Shown one piece after another: positions 7,475 through 10,503 of a stretch of DNA of 10,503 nucleotides. The position numbers were made by a program, and so were the translations under genes. The notes beneath the pieces are model-generated. The model searched no databases and was not told the origin of the DNA. It saw nothing but the letters and a program-made list of their open reading frames with translations. This DNA comes from RGIG7213 sp045657205. GTDB lineage: Bacteria > Bacillota > Clostridia > Oscillospirales > CAG-272. Within the stretch, counting starts at the first letter, position 1; each line of letters begins with the position of its first letter. Location: contig JAZOSS010000131.1 of NCBI GenBank assembly GCA_045657205.1, positions 1 to 10,503 of the forward strand. Reading direction: 5' to 3'.

Positions 7475-8752
7475 ATGAAAAACAATATTTTCTTCCCTGC
7501 GGACATTCTTCTGCCCGACAGCAAAAAAGTTGACTATGAAAAATTTTCAGTTATAGCGTGCGATCAGTATACATCAGAACCCGAGTATTGGGAAAACGCA
7601 AGAAAATGTGCAGACGACAAATACACAGCCCTCAATATCATTCTTCCCGAGGTATATTTATCAGGCAATGTAGAAGAATACACAAAAAAGATAACCGCCG
7701 CTATGGACGATTATCTGAAAAATCTTTTTATTGAACACAAACAGTCGATGATGTATGTAGAAAGAACTCTCCCATCGAACGGCAAGATAAGACGCGGAAT
7801 CATCGGTATGATAGACCTTGAAGAATACGATTACAACAAAGGCTCTGTTTCTGCCATACGAGCAACAGAGGGCACAGTGCTTGAACGCATCCCGCCGAGA
7901 GTAAAAATACGCAAGGATGCTAAAGTTGAATCACCTCACGTTATGCTTTTCTGTGATGATCCCGAAAAGACGGTAATTGAACCTCTTTCAGAGAAAAAAG
8001 ACTCACTGCATAAAGCATATGATTTTGATTTTATGTGCGGCGGCGGCAATATCAAAGGATATTTTCTGTCAGATGAAGAAATTAACATGCTTGACGATGC
8101 TGTATGCGATCTTGCGGATCTTAATAAATTCAATGCAAAATACGGCACAAACGAAAAAACTGCCCTTGTTTTTGCTGTAGGTGACGGAAATCACTCACTT
8201 GCGACCGCAAAGGCGTGTTATGAAAATTTGAAAAACGAGATAGGCGATAAAGCTAAAAATTCCCTTGCCCGTTATGCGTTGGCTGAGCTTGTAAACATCC
8301 ACGATGAATCCATTGAATTTGAGCCGATATACAGAATAATCACGAATATTGAACCTATAAAGGTTATCAATGAGCTTGAAAAGTTCTGTGATATCACATT
8401 CGAAAAACCCGATTGCGATCATTTCAAATATGAATTTTACACCGAGGAAGAAGAAGGGGAAATATTTATAAAGAATCCTTCCTCTGCCCTTCCCGTTGGT
8501 GAGCTTCAGAACTTTTTATTTGAATTCGCAAAGAAGCATCCCGAATGTGAGATCGACTATATTCACGGAGTTGAAAACCTCAAAGCACTTGCAAAGGAAG
8601 AATATTGCATCGGATTTATATTTGACGGTATGAAAAAGGATGAGCTTTTCCCATCTGTCATCAAAGATGGTGCTCTTCCGAGAAAAACTTTTTCTATGGG
8701 ACATGCTGACGACAAGCGTTTTTACCTTGAGTGCAGAAAGATCGCTGAATGA
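7475..8752 (+). CDS. DUF1015 family protein
   Basis: This 425-residue protein belongs to the DUF1015 (COG4198) family, which has no established function that I can state with confidence. It shows the family's features in the form common in Clostridia: VIACDQYTSEPEYWE (26-40), the long conserved block RATEGTVLERIPPRVKIR (129-146), the polar motif GDGNHSLATAK (236-246), and the C-terminal LPRKTFSMGHADDKRFYLECRKI (from 401). There is no signal peptide and no membrane segment, so it is probably cytoplasmic. The ATG at 7475 is well placed behind GGAG and a near-consensus promoter, and the gene appears to be transcribed alone. In many Clostridia, members lie next to serine-biosynthesis genes (serC, serA), but no such gene is present here. 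The DGNHS motif recalls the DG(H/N)H motifs of ParB/SerK-like folds; that resemblance is only suggestive. The gene ends directly against yunB with no spacer. Confidence 0.92.
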   Translation: MKNNIFFPADILLPDSKKVDYEKFSVIACDQYTSEPEYWENARKCADDKYTALNIILPEVYLSGNVEEYTKKITAAMDDYLKNLFIEHKQSMMYVERTLPSNGKIRRGIIGMIDLEEYDYNKGSVSAIRATEGTVLERIPPRVKIRKDAKVESPHVMLFCDDPEKTVIEPLSEKKDSLHKAYDFDFMCGGGNIKGYFLSDEEINMLDDAVCDLADLNKFNAKYGTNEKTALVFAVGDGNHSLATAKACYENLKNEIGDKAKNSLARYALAELVNIHDESIEFEPIYRIITNIEPIKVINELEKFCDITFEKPDCDHFKYEFYTEEEEGEIFIKNPSSALPVGELQNFLFEFAKKHPECEIDYIHGVENLKALAKEEYCIGFIFDGMKKDELFPSVIKDGALPRKTFSMGHADDKRFYLECRKIAE

Positions 8753-9436
8753 TCATTTGTAAGAGTTCAGCCATTTCAGTGTTTCATCATCAAGTACGTT
8801 TACCTTCATAAACGTATCGGGTACTTTTCCGACGATCACGGATTCACAAAGCAACACGTTGCTTTCGGTTGACGTTTTTATACTTTTTCCGAATACGCTT
8901 GCACAAACTTCCGCATTTATATTTATATACGAGGACAGATGGGTTTGATTTACCCCGCTGTCCTTTGTTTTATTTACTATTTCTCCCGTGAGTGCTGTGA
9001 CTGATAAAATTTTTACCGTAACGGCTTTACCCCGTCCGCTTAAAAATCCGCCGCCAAATACATTTCCTATCGGTATTTTAACGGTATTTTCGCCGCTTTT
9101 AATACTTGAATTTACACACTTTAAGACCTCTGTCTTTATTTTATTCACGGCAAAAGAATTTAAAAATAACCCCGTTATTTCACCGTTTTCTCCGTAGCTG
9201 AGTTTGTATATATCATCAAATTCAACTTTATTTACTGAATTTATAAAGCCGTCGTTTATAAGCTCTGATGTCTTTGCTCTGACGGCTGTTTCGGAAAGTG
9301 CTTCAACCATAGGAGTTATTCTCACTTCAACTACGGTTAAAGTAATGATGACGGCGATCAAAATTGTGAAGCAGGCAACCGTTTTCTTTTTTCGTTTTTT
9401 TAAATATCGTTTGAATCTATAGAAAAATACTCTCAC
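8753..9436 (-). CDS. yunB: Sporulation protein YunB
   Basis: This 227-residue protein has a basic N-terminus (RFKRYLKKRKKK), a single membrane anchor at about residues 20-38, and an extracytoplasmic domain. The domain contains family-typical segments: MVEALSETAVRAKTSELIN (43-61), NTVKIPIGNVFGGGFLSGRG (117-136), SGVNQTHLSSYININAEV (160-177) and VIVGKVPDTFM (200-210). YunB is needed for efficient sporulation in B. subtilis, where it belongs to the mother-cell sigma-E regulon; its biochemical role is not known. The start is GTG at 9436, because the ATG four bases upstream (9440) is out of frame and soon stops. GGGGTGA (9441-9447) is a good ribosome-binding site. Both the site and the start codon lie inside a hairpin at 9430-9467. 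The stop codon abuts the DUF1015 stop. Its presence argues for a spore-former or a recent descendant of one. Confidence 0.92.
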   Translation of the reverse strand: MRVFFYRFKRYLKKRKKKTVACFTILIAVIITLTVVEVRITPMVEALSETAVRAKTSELINDGFINSVNKVEFDDIYKLSYGENGEITGLFLNSFAVNKIKTEVLKCVNSSIKSGENTVKIPIGNVFGGGFLSGRGKAVTVKILSVTALTGEIVNKTKDSGVNQTHLSSYININAEVCASVFGKSIKTSTESNVLLCESVIVGKVPDTFMKVNVLDDETLKWLNSYK

Positions 9437-9467
9437 ACATTCACCCCGTAGATGATATGTGTGGGAG
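9430..9467 (-). promoter_or_regulatory. Hairpin enclosing the yunB ribosome-binding site and GTG start
   Basis: The arms CTCTCACACAT (9430-9440) and ATGTGTGGGAG (9457-9467) are inverted repeats of 11 nt with one mismatch and a 16-nt loop. In minus-strand RNA the stem is followed by TATTTTTCT, so it looks like an intrinsic terminator for the gene ending at 9481. Yet the 3' arm contains the yunB GTG start and the loop contains its GGGGTGA site. It may terminate most upstream transcription, control yunB translation, or do both. The mismatch is A-C in minus-strand RNA and U-G in plus-strand RNA. Confidence 0.5.
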
Positions 9468-9480
9468 CATTTATTTATTC

Positions 9481-10503
9481 TTATTTTTCGTTTACTGTGT
9501 CTATTATTTTCGAAAGATCGTCTTCGGTAATTATGCCGTCACCGTCGAGATCCGCTGAACGAATATACGGTATTACAGCGTCGTTATTTAAAAAATAACG
9601 CTTTATTCTTATAATATCTTTACCGTTGGTATACGTATCTCCGTTAAGATCACCTGTTACTGTGAGAATATAATATGACGGTGCCAATCCGTTGTGTGCA
9701 GGGGTATGTATTGCGTAACCGCTTCCGATGCGGTCGTTTGCTGAAAGCATATTGCCGTCACCGTCCGTTATATACGCATCTTCTGCAAACGAATTGATAA
9801 TATCCGAAGCCGTTGCACCTTCGGGAATATCCCAGATATATATACCGTCGGTTGAATATTCAAAATCCTCTGTCGGTGTAAGAGGCAAAGCGTAAGTGGT
9901 ATACGGCAGCTTGCAGGAATGTATTTCGGGAAGTGAGGTTCGGTTATTTATTTGCGACTCAAAATTATAATAAACGTATCCATAACGAACAGTCAAGCCG
10001 TATATGTTCGTGTATTTATACGGTTTTTCGGGTTCAACTATCGTTTGAGTATCTGTGCCGTCCATAGCGCAGGAATATATGCCCGAGGAGGTCGAATAAT
10101 AAATACGTCCGCTGTACGCATAAATTCCGGGGAAAGATAACGAGTACACCTGAGTATCATTAGCATACCAATACGAAGAAAGTGTTTTTATAACCGTGTA
10201 TTGAAGGTCATCGGCGGAAACGAAAGGATCATCGGTAACACAGATGCTGAATTTATTACTCGAAGCAGTTGTATTTCTTTTCATAAAATACCACCTGCCT
10301 CCGCAATATGAAATATTACCGTAATATCCGGCACTGTCGTGCATAAAAAGACTATCGTATTCCGTGCCCGTAGTATAAGTTGTAGAAGTTGCATTTTCGT
10401 TGTTTATTGATTGAATGTCCTCGTGGCCTTCGGCAAGTATTCCGCTTTCACTTCGCAAAAAATGCGAATATCTAATGCGCCCTACCAGATCGTATCCGGG
10501 ATC
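9481..10503 (-). CDS. Secreted dockerin-tailed protein, N-terminus missing
   Basis: The reading frame stays open to the window edge, so 340 residues of a longer protein are visible; the apparent TTG start at 10458 is internal. The first 200 or so residues are rich in Tyr, Ser, Thr and Gly with repeated short strands such as GRIYYSTSSGIYSCAMDGTDTQTI. These resemble the beta-propeller-like DUF5050 repeats of clostridial secreted proteins. Next comes a module with IPEGATASDIINSF and NDRIGSGYAI of the kind that often precedes dockerin repeats in clostridial exoproteins. The C-terminus has two Ca-binding loops, DLNGDTYTNGKD (285-296) and DLDGDGIITEDD (318-329), each with Asp/Asn at loop positions 1, 3, 5 and 12. 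Each is followed by a helix, as in type I dockerins. No enzyme active site is recognised. It may dock to a cohesin or simply be a calcium-stabilised domain. Confidence 0.8.
   Translation of the reverse strand, partial: DPGYDLVGRIRYSHFLRSESGILAEGHEDIQSINNENATSTTYTTGTEYDSLFMHDSAGYYGNISYCGGRWYFMKRNTTASSNKFSICVTDDPFVSADDLQYTVIKTLSSYWYANDTQVYSLSFPGIYAYSGRIYYSTSSGIYSCAMDGTDTQTIVEPEKPYKYTNIYGLTVRYGYVYYNFESQINNRTSLPEIHSCKLPYTTYALPLTPTEDFEYSTDGIYIWDIPEGATASDIINSFAEDAYITDGDGNMLSANDRIGSGYAIHTPAHNGLAPSYYILTVTGDLNGDTYTNGKDIIRIKRYFLNNDAVIPYIRSADLDGDGIITEDDLSKIIDTVNEK

Noticed and set aside
9449..9480. Sigma-E-like CATATCAT with GAATAAA upstream of yunB
   Set aside because: The match is partial, and the implied start point would fall inside the yunB ribosome-binding site, leaving no functional leader.
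1..10503. CRISPR arrays, tRNA/rRNA genes, insertion sequences, phage genes or defence systems
   Set aside because: No direct repeat array, cloverleaf-like segment, transposase motif or terminal inverted repeats were seen, and almost all of the window is occupied by recognisable genes.

Overview
The window looks like chromosomal core DNA from a spore-forming (or spore-former-derived) member of the Firmicutes class Clostridia. The reasons are a moderately AT-rich composition, an isoleucyl-tRNA synthetase of the eukaryote-like type 2 class, homologues of the sporulation proteins SpoVB and YunB, a DUF1015 protein of the clostridial form, and a secreted protein ending in a dockerin-like Ca-binding repeat. 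TGA is read as a stop (two genes end with it), so the standard bacterial code applies. An Oscillospirales/Ruminococcaceae-like gut bacterium is a reasonable guess, but the sequence alone does not prove it.

Layout from left to right. Positions 1-2040 (minus strand) hold the first 680 codons of ileS, cut by the window edge. Positions 2154-3707 (minus) encode a SpoVB/MOP-family lipid flippase with a TTG start; a sigma-E-like promoter lies just upstream. Positions 3819-7257 (minus) form a compact three-gene unit, alaS-mscL-hit. It has a near-consensus extended -10 promoter in front, gaps of 5 nt and then a 1-nt overlap, and a clear intrinsic terminator behind. A 217-bp divergent intergenic region separates alaS from a plus-strand DUF1015 gene (7475-8752), which has its own near-consensus promoter. 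The DUF1015 gene converges on yunB (8753-9436, minus) with no intergenic base: both stop codons lie in one TGATCA palindrome. Upstream of yunB, a truncated minus-strand gene (9481-10503) encodes the C-terminal part of a secreted, dockerin-tailed protein.

How the genes relate. ileS and alaS are housekeeping translation genes. Neither has room for, or sequence resembling, a T-box leader, which is the usual regulator of these genes in Firmicutes. mscL (osmotic safety valve) and hit (nucleotide-binding HIT protein) appear to ride in the alaS transcript. The SpoVB homologue (envelope lipid-linked precursor transport) and YunB are both associated with the mother-cell stage of sporulation.

I found no CRISPR array, tRNA, rRNA, transposon, phage gene or obvious novel defence or biosynthetic system. 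The points worth a second look are regulatory or architectural: the sigma-E-like promoter, a hairpin that encloses the yunB ribosome-binding site and start codon, the zero-gap convergent gene end, the IleRS class, the orphan DUF1015 gene and the dockerin protein. There is no gene-free stretch longer than 300 bases; the longest is 7258-7474, occupied by two divergent promoters.
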